From NCBI GenBank assembly GCA_003971905.1, contig RSEE01000065.1:248001-312000 (forward strand): a DNA stretch of 64,000 nt, in the 5' to 3' direction. Each line of letters begins with the position of its first letter. Position 1 is the stretch's first letter. Under the pieces are notes generated by a model. It ran no database searches and was not told where the DNA came from. It saw only the letters and a program-made list of their open reading frames with translations. The position numbers and the translations under genes were made by a program. Source of the stretch: Moniliella sp. 'wahieum'. Its lineage: Eukaryota; Basidiomycota; Moniliellomycetes; Moniliellales; Moniliellaceae. Of the stretch, positions 47,660 through 57,159 are shown in pieces.

Positions 47660-48286
47660 TCAGGGTCGTTCATATTTGTTTGGCTTGTGATACTCTTGCG
47701 AGTCATCGCCTTGTTCCTGCAGCTGTGTTTCGGTGCGGGTGATGGTCATGGTGCTCGAGCCGCCATTGCGGCGAGCCTTGGGCTTCTTGAGCTTCTTTGG
47801 ATGGCAGTTGTGGTGTTCATTGTCTGAATTGGTGCAAGCGTGGGAATCACCATGATCTACACGAGCCTTCCCCTTTAATCTCCTTCGCGCATCAGCAGCT
47901 GCCCCGGAGGAGGAAACAGATGAGTCGGATGCGTCCGAGTCCGAGTCCGAGTCCGAGTCCGAATCATCAGATGAGCCTGACCCAGATTCAGAGGAATTCG
48001 TCAAAGCTGCGCGGCTTATGGTAGATACAGCAAACTGCAACGATACGCCGACGTGGTCAGTGCCGCCTTCTCATAGGCCAGAGGGAGAGGATGAGAGGGG
48101 AGAGCGGCGTACTTTTTGATTTTTTACGGCCTAGTCCTTCATTGTCAATCGTATCTTCGGTCCACATAACTCGGGGGGCAGACTGACTCGACTCGGGAAG
48201 CTGAGAGCCTTGCAACACCAGATGGACCGACGGGTTCCGCTCCAGGGGAGAACAGTAGTCGTAACAACTTGTGACGGAGTGCTCAT
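47660..48286 (-). CDS. YPI1: Type 1 protein phosphatase regulator Ypi1 / inhibitor-3 (PPP1R11)
   Basis: Intrinsically disordered nuclear regulator of the PP1 catalytic subunit. MSTPSQVVTTTVLP starts at 48286. The inhibitor-3 motif follows: RVMWTEDTIDNEGLGRKKSK (the V-x-W PP1-docking element and the D-N-E-x-x-G-R/K-K signature). A GTACGC intron (about 48111-48045) then joins the zinc-binding VCCIYHKPRSFDES. The acidic-Ser tract that follows is typical, with a short Cys/His patch further on (HACTNSDNEHHNCHPKK). A TT at 47995-47996 carries an extra base that breaks DES/SES. A second change lies near 48240. The stop after HKPNKYERP is at 47660. About 185 residues, within the fungal range. Confidence 0.9.
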
Positions 48287-48604
48287 GGCGTGGGTGCGAA
48301 CGAGGGTGCGACCACCACTACGTGAATCCGGCATCGTTGGCAGTGATAGCGGAAGCGGGTGCGAACAAAGCAGGTGGAGAGACGGCTAGTCGTGGCGCGC
48401 ATTACTTGCACATGCTGAGGCACAGGTGTCTGGGGTATCATGCATGCATGCATCGTGCATCATGCATCCTCCCCTCTCCTCCCGCGTTGTGACAGCTGTA
48501 TCGGCATGGCTCAGCTTCTGAGTAATGAAAGAGTCAGTCTGGTAGTACAAGCTTGAATTCTAGAAGGGTTAGATGGCCCAATTGTGTGAATTGGCCAAAA
48601 ATTT

Positions 48605-48700
48605 GCTTCAAAGGGGAATCGAACCCCTGTCACATCGATGTTTGATGGACACTGACGCCATGCTTGGCAACGATGTAGTATACCACTAACCCATTGAAGC
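48605..48700 (-). tRNA. trnG-GCC: tRNA-Gly (GCC) with intron
   Basis: The acceptor GCTTCAA (48700-48694) pairs with TTGAAGC (48611-48605). The D arm reads GGGTTAGTGGTATACT (A box). The anticodon stem CATCG/CGATG encloses the loop TTGCCAA, anticodon GCC. About 20-24 nt (GCATGGCGTCAGTG and on) interrupt the loop 3' of the anticodon, at the canonical intron position 37/38. The T arm AGGGGTTCGATTCCCCT carries the B box. The gene is 96 bp including the intron. It lies 318 bp upstream of the YPI1 start on the same strand. Confidence 0.93.
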
Positions 48701-49276
48701 TTGATAACTGCCTTTGACAGAAATCCATCAGGTATATATATTGGCACTTGTATGTTGGACCAAAAACTTGGGAATAACAATGTCGCTGTCTATAGTCACA
48801 TGGCTGATACCTTTCGTTGGTCTCCAGTATGACGGATCACACACACATTCCCACAGGATGTGGGTATGATCCTTGTTCTAGATCTTCCTTGCCCCCTTTT
48901 GTGTCTCTTTCCCCTCATCACGCGTGATCTACCGTGTGATAGCTTCTCCTTCTCCGGTATATAAGGCACCATTCCATGCAGCCTGAATGTACCTGTCGGC
49001 ATCCGAAGCAATCTCCCTCCTACGCAGTATCACCATCATCATAGAATGCATTTGTCAAAATATATAGCCATCCACTTCCACATATGACCTCTTGGCGCGG
49101 AAAGAAAAGTTCTATATAATTGCAAATGGGGCTATGTCATCTTTTGCCCAGAACACCGAAGGAAACGGAAATCTAGTCATGGGGTTTGTGGTAAACCAAA
49201 AGGATGCCGCGAGTGGAAAACTGCGACGCAGGAACAGGGGTAATCGTAACGTGGAGAAATTTAGCCAAAAAAGTAC
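48701..49276. other. Inter-tRNA spacer
   Basis: AT-rich with TATA-like GGTATATAAGG at about 48956. No gene supported. Confidence 0.4.
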
Positions 49277-49370
49277 GACAATGACAGGACTCGAACCTGT
49301 GCAGGCCAAGCCTAATTGATGTTGCGAAGCGAATTCGAATCAATCCCCTTAACCGCTCGGGCACATTGCC
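49277..49370 (-). tRNA. trnS-CGA: tRNA-Ser (CGA) with intron
   Basis: The acceptor GGCAATG (49370-49364) pairs with CATTGTC (49283-49277, one G-T). GCCCGAGCGGTTAAGG is the A box. The anticodon stem ATTGA/TCAAT encloses TTCGAA, anticodon CGA. About 12-14 nt (TTCGCTTCGCAACA) extend the loop as a short intron. A long type-II variable arm (TAGGCTTGGCCTGC) marks a serine tRNA. The B box is GGTTCGAGTCC. Length 94 bp. Confidence 0.9.
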
Positions 49371-49716
49371 TTTATTCTTGGTTCCATTCTACACGGTCTC
49401 CGGTTGTTTGCTTTCTGCATCACACACACTCATCATTAACGCGAAAAACCGAGTGCCCGGAGGAGACGTGGGCTCAACCTGTAAAGAGGATATGGTCTGC
49501 AAAGAGAAGGAGAAGAGAGAGGTGATGGATCTATTCCAAGAGAGGAACGCGTTAGGGGCAGATTGGGCCGACGGTAGGTCTATGGCACCCCCACTCAGAT
49601 TTGGGGGTTGTTTTGGACGGGAGCAACAAGGGTGACCGAAAGGGCAACCCCCTCGCCCCGTTCTTTTTCCTCATTACTGTCACGGGCGGGCCGCCAGGGG
49701 GGCCGCCTGGGGTTTT

Positions 49717-50510
49717 TGGGGTACAATCCCTTAGGCGACGGTAGGCCAACTCACGGTAGTTTCGGGCTTAGGCTGGTTGGTGTGTCCGAGCGGAGCTAGG
49801 GACGAGGAGAGGCCTTTGGTGGGGCGGCTGCACGTGTGGCAAGGCTGCGTCTGCACCGGCTTGGGCCGTAGTAACGTGTCTGAAGCCTCCGGGACTTAGG
49901 GACTGGAGGAGGCAGAGGGGGACAAACACTGCCTCAACTGTGACTGGGAATCGACGCGACCAAAGGAGGGCTCGCGCGACTGGACTGACGAATGGCTGGA
50001 GGACGAGGTCGGAGGGGATGTCAGACGCTAACAAGAGTAGGCTGCCTGTACTGGATCGATTGGCTGGAAAACGGGCAGGAGTCGGACAGGATAGGCGAGA
50101 GCGTAGACGGGGGTTGAGACGAGAATGGAAGGTGGGGAAAAGATCCTCATCAACCAGGGTACAGGCAGGATCAAAAGGGAAACGGATACAAGGGGGGTGT
50201 AGAAAGGAAGACATGTCAAAAGCGGGGTTGATCGCCACAGGCGCGACCGAGAAAGGAAACCGAAACGGGGACGGTGCGACAGACGTCGCCACGGCATAGA
50301 AGCTCGGTGGCCCTATTTAGGCCGGCCGACTTGGACGTGGGGGGGGGCGACTATTGTCGCACGGAGCATGACCCTTCGGCCACGATATTTAATTTAGCCA
50401 ACCATCATCACACTTGGTTGGCCTGCTGAGCACGCTCTACTGGGCATGTGCGGAGCAGGCGGGCCTTAGCTTGGGTCGGACCATCTCGTGTCCGCCGCAG
50501 CCCGTGACAA
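49717..50510 (-). repeat. Diverged dispersed repeat R1, copy 2
   Basis: Aligns with 392-1301 over its length (see copy 1 landmarks). Its first 130 bp match the reverse complement of 59228-59378, the 3' end of the gypsy remnant. On the minus strand this edge still reads HVQPPHQRPLLVPSSARTHQ, matching VQKPLFYAKRHLLVPSSARI in the gypsy copy. It begins about 350 bp upstream of the tRNA-Ser gene. An indel-ridden minus-strand frame of 174 codons (50292-49768) is probably incidental. Confidence 0.65.
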
Positions 50511-50589
50511 TTACGGTGTGGCCAACTTTGGAGGAGTTGCAAGGCAACCTTGGGCCGGGGCGCCTCGGGTCGGCGCAACTGGACTACGT

Positions 50590-51274
50590 TACGATTTTCG
50601 GCCAAGGGACGGGCATCTGCGCCTGGGAAGCCATGATTTTGGTAAAAGACACGTCAGGCCCCCGGTCCACCTAACCAAGTGCCGCAAACGGTACAGTGAC
50701 CAAATAACCCAAAGGTACGGACTACCCCATGTCTCGACACTGTCTTGTCTCGTCTGGAGGACGCTCGTTTTTCGACTCTCGTGGGGGAATCGCCTTCGTA
50801 TCCTTCCAAAGTCCAGTCCCAAGCCACCCTCGTCTGCCGTCCTTATCGTACACATGAAAGCTCAGTGCGGCATCAGCACCAGAAGTCATTGTCCTGACAG
50901 AGTCATTCCCATGCCCATATCGCTGCTCCCTTGTCCGCAAAAGTGACTGAATGTTTTAGCACGCAATGAATACTCTCATCGACACACAACAAAGCTGCAG
51001 TATGCTCACAGGAGTCATACATGTACAGCCTGACCTGCGGACACCCGCCATCCGCTTCCAAACCGGGTAGAGCCGCGGATGGTGTAGGAGAAATCCAAGC
51101 GGTAAAGCAGCTCAGTTGAGACTCATCACTGATTTCTGACGACCCTCCCAGGCAACGTGCCCGTCGTCTGGGCGCATAGTATCCCCGTTTCGAAGAACCT
51201 CTAAGCTCTTTTGTCGGCGTACCGACGACCGCGCTGCGGGCTCGCATTGCACATTTCAACTCCGCTTCCCCCAT
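50590..51274 (-). CDS. Hypothetical protein or gene remnant upstream of the tandem duplication
   Basis: Minus-strand frames here have protein-like content but no recognisable family: RLYMYDSCEHTAALLCVDES (about 51030), IHCVLKHSVTFADKG, then after a frame change or intron VYDKDGRRGWLGTGLWKDTK and NERPPDETRQCRDMG (about 50740-50850). The first 65 bp of the frame (from 51274) lie inside the left end of the duplicated unit. Low confidence. It may be a decayed gene. Confidence 0.3.
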
Positions 51275-51294
51275 GGGATGCGTCCAGTCAACAG

Positions 51295-51376
51295 CTATGT
51301 CACAGCCAATGTCACAGCTATGTCACAGCCCCTGTCACAGCTATGTCCAGCCCATGTCACAGCCCATGTCACATGT
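51295..51376. repeat. TGTCACAGC(TA/CC)A minisatellite in unit copy 1
   Basis: About seven degenerate 11-bp units of TGTCACAGCYA, ending at the palindromic TCACATGTGA. The homologous array in copy 2 is 54148-54238, with a different arrangement of units. Confidence 0.85.
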
Positions 51377-51703
51377 GATCGCACTGTCACGTCGCACTCC
51401 TAGTAAGTGAGGGTGCGTCCCCCCTCGCATCAAGAGGTCCAGTCGAGGATGATATTCAATGCCTCCTCTGTCATCCCCCACAGCGGGGGCATACCACGCA
51501 GCTTCATCCCCACGGGCATTCCTGGATCCCTCTCCCAGCGTTACTATCCACTTCATCTTCCCAGACGTCCGTTTCCCTACCATGGCCTCAAATCGTGCTG
51601 TGCAATACTATATATCAACCACATTGTAGGTTCAAACCAATCTCATTCTTCAACGATCAGCACAACAACGAAACGAAGACGAAAACAAAGAAAACAAAGG
51701 CAG

Positions 51704-52166
51704 TCATTGGTCCAGGTCCCATGCGTCCACCATTTCCACCTCTGGCAATGCACCTCCTCCACCATGTCCCATGCGTCCTGCATCAACACCGATGGGCAAT
51801 CCTCCTCCTCGACCATGTCCCACGCGTCCTGCATCGCCACCTCTGGGCAATGCACCTCCACCACCACCGGCCCATGGCGACGCTTGCGCACGGTCTCGCG
51901 AGGCTCGGCCGTGTTGACATCGAACCTGGCCCGGGGCACCGCTGGCGCCAGCACCCGCTCCTCAGCCGCCTTCGGTCTTGCGCAGAATCGAAGGGCCTGG
52001 CTGGGCGTTGGGATTGTGCCCAACTTGGAAGTTCGGATGCTCGGATGGGAATGATGGCGCCAGCCAGTAGCCGGGGGGGTGTAGTTCGATGGCAGTCCCG
52101 GGCTCGTGGTCAGAGAGAGAGGCGGAAGGTGAACTGGAACTCGGTCAGAGGCCGGAGGGGCAGCAT
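51704..52166 (-). CDS. Gene A copy 1: hypothetical small protein with three 17-aa repeats
   Basis: Unrecognised. The start MLPLRPLTEFQFTFRLS is at 52166. After an indel in an AG-repeat the frame reads HEPGTAIELHPPATGWRPSF, EHPNFQVGHNPNAQPGPSIL, RKKPKAAEERVLAPAVPRAR and FDVNTAEPRETVRKRRHGPV. Three repeats follow, CPEVAMQDAWDMVEEE, CPSVLMQDAWDMVEEV and CPEVEMVDAWDLDQ, with the stop at 51704. About 150 residues, basic middle, acidic repeated tail. The opposite strand of the repeats is also open (Pro-rich), so the strand choice rests on the regular Trp/Cys/acidic pattern and on both copies agreeing. No homologue known to me. Confidence 0.5.
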
Positions 52167-52941
52167 TTCGGTACTCGGTGAGCGGTTCGAGAAGGTAGGT
52201 GGTGGGAGGGAGACAAGAAGTTTTGCACCCATCCGGGGTTATTTATGCCCCCGCCCCGCCCACTGCTGCGGCAATATTGCCCCAACCGGCGAGGAGCACA
52301 CTGCCCTCAGGCCTCAGGCCGTTGCCTCGGCTTGAGCACACTGTGCTGCCTCGACTGCTGCCGTGCGGCCTGACGTCTTCAACCCCAACGGCGGGGAGCA
52401 CACTGCCCTCAGGCCTCAGGCCCTACCCTGCCCCCCGTGGTGAAGAATGTCAGACACATACCGAAACAGGATTCTTGCAGGCGAGTGGCCAGACGGGGGA
52501 GAATTCAACCTGGGCCCCATGTGACACCATCCATCATCGATCAGCATCATCCGTCACAGGCCCCCAGCAGGCAGACAGTGGCGAGACGCCGGGGAGAATT
52601 CATCCTGGGCCCCATGTGACACCATCCATCATCGATCAGCATCATCCGTCACAGGCCACCCCGCATCCCAGCAGCCAGGCGTCTGCGATAAAGGGCGCAA
52701 AACACATTTCATCTTGGCCATCCTCACTTGAAGTAGCTCAGATGCATCCTCTCGTCCTGTGCCAGCTGGGACGCCCACCGCTGCCCAACACCCGCACTGC
52801 TCGTGCGGGCCTGGCCGGTGCCGTTGGCGCCGTCGTCGTCCGCATGCTGTACGCAGCTGCAACCGACTGGCTCGACACCACCCGGCCGCCTGGCTCCTCC
52901 AGTTCCTTGCCGAATCCGACCCGCAGCCTCTCCTCTTGACC

Positions 52942-54112
52942 TCAGGCCTTCCGCTTCCGCAGCCGACGAAGTGTAGACCGTGCCGTCAAGGACCAAAGAA
53001 TACACTCCCCAATAGCACTGGCCAAGCGACGGTCATCCTTGGCAATCAGGAAGAGAAGGCCACTGTTCAATGGAAAAGGGTTAGATCAGTGGAACAATAG
53101 AGGAGGAGAGGAGAGATGGAACATACCTTGACCGCAACATACGGAGAAGCGTGGGTGGCATTTGAAGAGCGCACACGGTCTTTGACGAACATGTATGCGC
53201 CCCAGTACCAACACGTTTTCCATGTCCCCTCCGTCAACCGAGACTGAATCGGCCGGCCCGCATCCACTGGTTCCGGTCACCCTTCTTCTGGTGGTCGCCA
53301 GCATTGAAGCGGCTCGCAGTCGCACCTTGCTTCGTCCCCAACAGATCGTTCGCACCGAAGTGGTTCGTGCCACCTCACCCCCTCTGCCATCCCCAAATGC
53401 GATCGACATGGGCCGGTCAGGTCCTGTCGTGCCGTGCTCGTCCCACACGGTTCCCATCCCAAGAAACGCCGGGGGCGGGCCTCCCGCCGGGCACCCAAAG
53501 CTGATGGCCAGAGGTCGGGCGCTCCCTTTTCAGGCTCCGCTGCAGGAACAATGTCTCCCCTTGATGAATGAGCTTTTGCATGTGTGGGCTCCTCGCCACC
53601 ATCAGAAGTACCCTGATCCATCGATCTTCTTCCGGTCTGTGCGTACAGAATCAAACACGTTTTCTCGATCAGACACATAGCCTTTTGATATAGCGCGTTA
53701 CAATCGCCAACCAGAAGGGTTTGGCCTGTGCGGTTCGACGTACCTTTTGGAAATCTGGGATGGGCATGTGGACATGTGGTCTGGTGGTCTTGTCGACTTT
53801 TGGGCCTTGTGGTACCACGAACGGGGGATGGGTCACTCGCCGGCAACTGGCCTGGGGCTTGCATCCGCCGTTGCCCTTGGCCCAGGAGAATCGGCGAGGC
53901 AGATGGAGGCGGTCATGCAGGGGCCGCCAAAAAGCGTCGCATGGCTTCCCATCCGCGCCGGTCGCACATTCCATCCCCAAGTCGTTCGGCGTGGCGGCGA
54001 TGGTGGTGGGGAATGGCGCGAGTGTTGGGCATGACGGCAGAAGCGAGCCACTCTCTGCAGCCGCGCTCTTTTGTCGGCGTACCGACGACCGCGCTGCGGG
54101 CTCGCATTGCAC
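52942..54112 (-). CDS. Gene B copy 1: hypothetical protein with one clear intron
   Basis: Unrecognised. Minus-strand frames upstream include CATGADGKPCDAFWRPLHDR and HVHMPIPDFQKVRRTAQAKP (about 53750-53980), GTNHFGANDLLGTKQGATAS and RFNAGDHQKKGDRNQWMRAG (about 53240-53370), and VCALQMPPTLLRMLRSS at 53130-53180. An intron 53126-53063 (GTATGTTCC...GAACAG, 64 bp) then gives GLLFLIAKDDRRLASAIGEC and a basic end LTARSTLRRLRKRKA, stop 52942. An in-frame TGA at about 53245, present in both copies, means either another intron or two genes. The start is uncertain: the 54112 Met lies in the next unit. Function unknown. Confidence 0.4.
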
Positions 54113-56927
54113 ATTTCAACTCCGCTTCCCCATGGGGATGCGTCCCATGTCACAGCTATGTCACAGCCCATCTCACAGCTATGTCACAGCCCCTGTCACA
54201 GCTATGTCACAGCCCATGTCACAGCCCATGTCACATGTGATCGCACGTGTCACGTCGCACTCCTAGTAAGTGAGGGTGCGTCCCCCCTCGCATCAAGAGG
54301 TCCAGTCGAGGATGATATTCAATGCCTCCTCTGTCATCCCCCACAGCGGGGGCATACCACGCAGCTTCATCCCCACGGGCATTCCTGGATCCCTACTCTC
54401 CAGCGTTACTATCCACTTCATCTTCCCAGACGTCCGTTTCCCATACCCATGGCCTCAAATCGTGCTGGCAATACTATATATCAACCACATTGTAGGTTCA
54501 AACCAATCTCATTCTTCAACGATCAACACAACAACGAAACGAAGACGAAAACAAAACGAAAACAAAGGCAGTCATTGGTCCAGGTCCCATGCGTCCACCA
54601 TTTCCACCTCTGGGCAATGCACCTCCTCCACCATGTCCCATGCGTCCTGCATCAACACCGATGGGCAATCCTCCTCCTCGACCATGTCCCACGCGTCCTG
54701 CATCGCCACCTCTGGGCAATGCACCTCCACCACACCGGCCCATGGCGACGCTTGCGCACGGTCTCGCGAGGCTCGGCCGTGTTGACATCGAACCTGGCCC
54801 GGGGCACCGCTGGCGCCAGCACCCGCTCCTCAGCCGCCTTCGGCTTCTTGCGCAGAATCGAAGGGCCTGGCTGGGCGTTGGGATTGTGCCCAACTTGGAA
54901 GTTCGGATGCTCGGATGGGAATGATGGGCGCCAGCCAGTAGCCGGGGGGTGTAGTTCGATGGCAGTCCCGGGCTCGTGGTCAGAGGAGAGAGGCGGAAGG
55001 TGAACTGGAACTCGGTCAGAGGCCGGAGGGGCAGCATTTCGGTACTCGGTGAGCGGTTCGAGAAGGTAGGTGGTGGGAGGGAGACAAGAAGTTTTGCACC
55101 CATCCGGGGTTATTTATGCCCCCGCCCCGCCCACTGCTGCGGCAATATTGCCCCAACCGGGGAGCACACTGCCCTCAGGCCTCAGGCCGTTGCCTCGGCT
55201 TGAGCACACTGTGCTGCCTCGACTGCTGCCGTGCGGCCTGACGTCTTCAACCCCAACGGCGGGGAGCACACTGCCCTCAGGCCTCAGGCCCTACCCTGCC
55301 CCCCGTGGTGAAGAATGTCAGACACATACCGAAACAGGATTCTTGCAGGCGAGTGGCCAGACGGGGAGAATTCAACCTGGGCCCCATGTGACACCATCCA
55401 TCATCGATCAGCATCATCCGTCACAGGCCCCCAGCAGGCAGACAGTGGCGAGACGCCGGGGAGAATTCATCCTGGGCCCCATGTGACACCATCCATCATC
55501 GAAGCATCATCCGTCACAGGCCACCCCGCATCCCAGCAGCCAGGCGTCTGCGATAAAGGGCGCAAAAACACATTTCATCTTGGCCATCCTCACTTGAAGT
55601 AGCTCAGATGCATCCTCTCGTCCTGTGCCAGCTGGGACGCCCACCGCTGCCCAACACCCGCACTGCTCGTGCGGGCCTGGCCGGTGCCGTTGGCGCCGTC
55701 GTCGTCCGCATGCTGTACGCAGCTGCAACCGACTGGCTCGACACCACCCCGGCCGCCTGCTGGCTCCAGTTCCTTGCCGAATCCGACCCGCAGCCTCTCC
55801 TCTTGACCTCAGGCCTTCCGCTTCCGCAGCCGACGAAGTGTAGACCGTGCCGTCAAGGACCAAAGAATACACTCCCAATAGCACTGGCCAAGCGACGGTC
55901 ATCCTTGGCAATCAGAAGAGAAGGCCACTGTTCAATGGAAAAGGGTTAGATCAGTGGAACAATAGAGGAGGAGAGGAGAGATGGAACATACCTTGACCGC
56001 AACATACGGAGAAGCGTGGGTTGGCATTTGAAGAGCGCACACGGTCTTTGACGAACATGTATGCGCCCCAGTACCAACACGTTTTCCATGTCCCCTCCGT
56101 CAACCGAGACTGAATCGGCCGGCCCGCATCCACTGGTTCCGGTCACCCTTCTTCTGGTGGTCGCCAGCATTGAAGCGGCTCGCAGTCGCACCTTGCTTCG
56201 TCCCCAACAGATCGTTCGCACCGAAGTGGTTCGTGCCAACCCCCTCTGCCATCCCCAAATGCGATCGACACTGGGCCGGTCAGGTCCTGTCGTGCCGTGC
56301 TCGTCCCACACGGTTCCCATCCCAAGAAACGCCGGGGGCGGGCCTCCCGCCGGGCACCCAAAGCTGATGGCCAGAGGTCGGGCGCTCCCTTTTCAGGCTC
56401 CGCTGCAGGAACATGTCTCCCCTTGATGAATGAGCTTTTGCATGTGTGGGCTCCTCGCCACCATCAGAAGTACCCTGATCCATCGATCTTCTTCCGGTCT
56501 GTGCGTACAGAATCAAACACGTTTTCTCGATCAGACACATAGCCTTTTGATATAGCGCGTTACAATCGCCAACCAGAAGGGTTTGGCCTGTGCGGTTCGA
56601 CGTACCTTTTGGAAATCTGGGATGGGCATGTGGACATGTGGTCTGGTGGTCTTGTCGACTTTTGGGCCTTGTGGTACCACGAACGGGGGATGGGTCACTC
56701 GCCGGCAACTGGCCTGGGGCTTGCATCCGCCGTTGCCCTTGGCCCAGGAGAATCGGCGAGGCAGATGGAGGCGGTCATGCAGGGGCCGCCAAAAAGCGTC
56801 GCATGGCTTCCCATCCGCGCCGGTCGCACATTCCATCCCCAAGTCGTTCGGCGTGGCGGCGATGGTGGTGGGGAATGGCGCGAGTGTTGGGCATGACGGC
56901 AGAAGCGAGCCACTCTCTGCAGCCGCG
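54066..56927 (+). repeat. Tandem duplication unit, copy 2 (2.86 kb)
   Basis: Second head-to-tail copy, 2,862 bp. It differs from copy 1 mainly by scattered 1-4 nt indels and very few substitutions. At 56928 the unit's first ~27 bases start a third time, with a further patch (CATTGCACATTTCAA) near 56985, before switching to R1-like sequence at about 57030. Confidence 0.97.
54572..55037 (-). CDS. Gene A copy 2
   Basis: Duplicate of the gene at 51704-52166, 466 bp against 463 bp. It keeps RKKPKAAEERVLAPAVPRAR and the three CP-x-V-x-M-x-DAWD repeats, including the third (CPEVEMVDAWDLDQ), which in copy 1 is broken by a missing G. It has its own indel in the TG-rich HGPV region. Each copy is intact where the other is broken, which points to sequence error rather than decay. 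Confidence 0.5.
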
Positions 56928-56956
56928 CTCTTTTGTCGGCGTACCGACGACCGCAT
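55809..56956 (-). CDS. Gene B copy 2
   Basis: Duplicate of gene B with the same intron (donor GTATGTTCC, acceptor GAACAG near 55930-55992). Here IAKDDRRLASAIG is followed by a G3 rather than G4 run, which breaks the frame that copy 1 keeps. Conversely the CCAACCCACG near 56022 differs by one A from copy 1. The stop after RLRKRKA is at 55809. The 5' end is as uncertain as in copy 1. Confidence 0.4.
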
Positions 56957-57029
56957 CGCAACTTGCTATTGCCGCTGCGGACTCCCATTGCACATTTCAA
57001 ATCCGTCCCCTCCGCTTTGCCCATGGGGA

Positions 57030-57155
57030 TGTCCGAGCGGATGTAGGAACGAGGAGCTGCTGTACACGTGGCAGGGCTGCGTAGTGCACACCAGCTTGGG
57101 CCGTCGCACTGTCTGAAGCCTCCGGGGCTTAGGGACGGGTAGAGGCAGGGGACCA
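57030..57155 (-). repeat. Partial R1 copy at the left edge of the gypsy remnant
   Basis: Matches 49785-49930: GTCCGAGCGGA, ACGAGGAG, CACGTGGCAGGGCTGCG, CTTGGGCCGT, TCTGAAGCCTCCGGGGCTTA and GACCAAACACTGC, in order. Confidence 0.7.
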
Positions 57156-57159
57156 AACA

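Larger units (their letters stand above)
51206..54065 (+). repeat. Tandem duplication unit, copy 1 (2.86 kb)
   Basis: Begins CTCTTTTGTCGGCGTACCGA. The same 2,860-bp sequence restarts at 54066 in direct orientation. Every landmark recurs in order: the TGTCACAGC minisatellite, the CCACCATTTCCACCTCTG region, the repeated CACACTGCCCTCAGGCCTCA blocks, the ATGTGACACCATCCATCATC pair, and CTGGTTCCGGTCACCCTTCT. It contains gene A (51704-52166, minus) and gene B (from 52942, minus). Confidence 0.97.

Noticed and set aside
48420-48475. ATGCATGCATGCATCGTGCATCATGCAT-type alternation as a possible origin or binding array
   Set aside because: Short simple-sequence run next to the YPI1 promoter. Nothing else supports a function.
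51595-52335. 246-codon plus-strand ORF in unit copy 1, and equivalents in copy 2
   Set aside because: Reads through the His/Leu-rich complement of gene A repeats and shifts frame between the two copies. No protein character outside the repeats.
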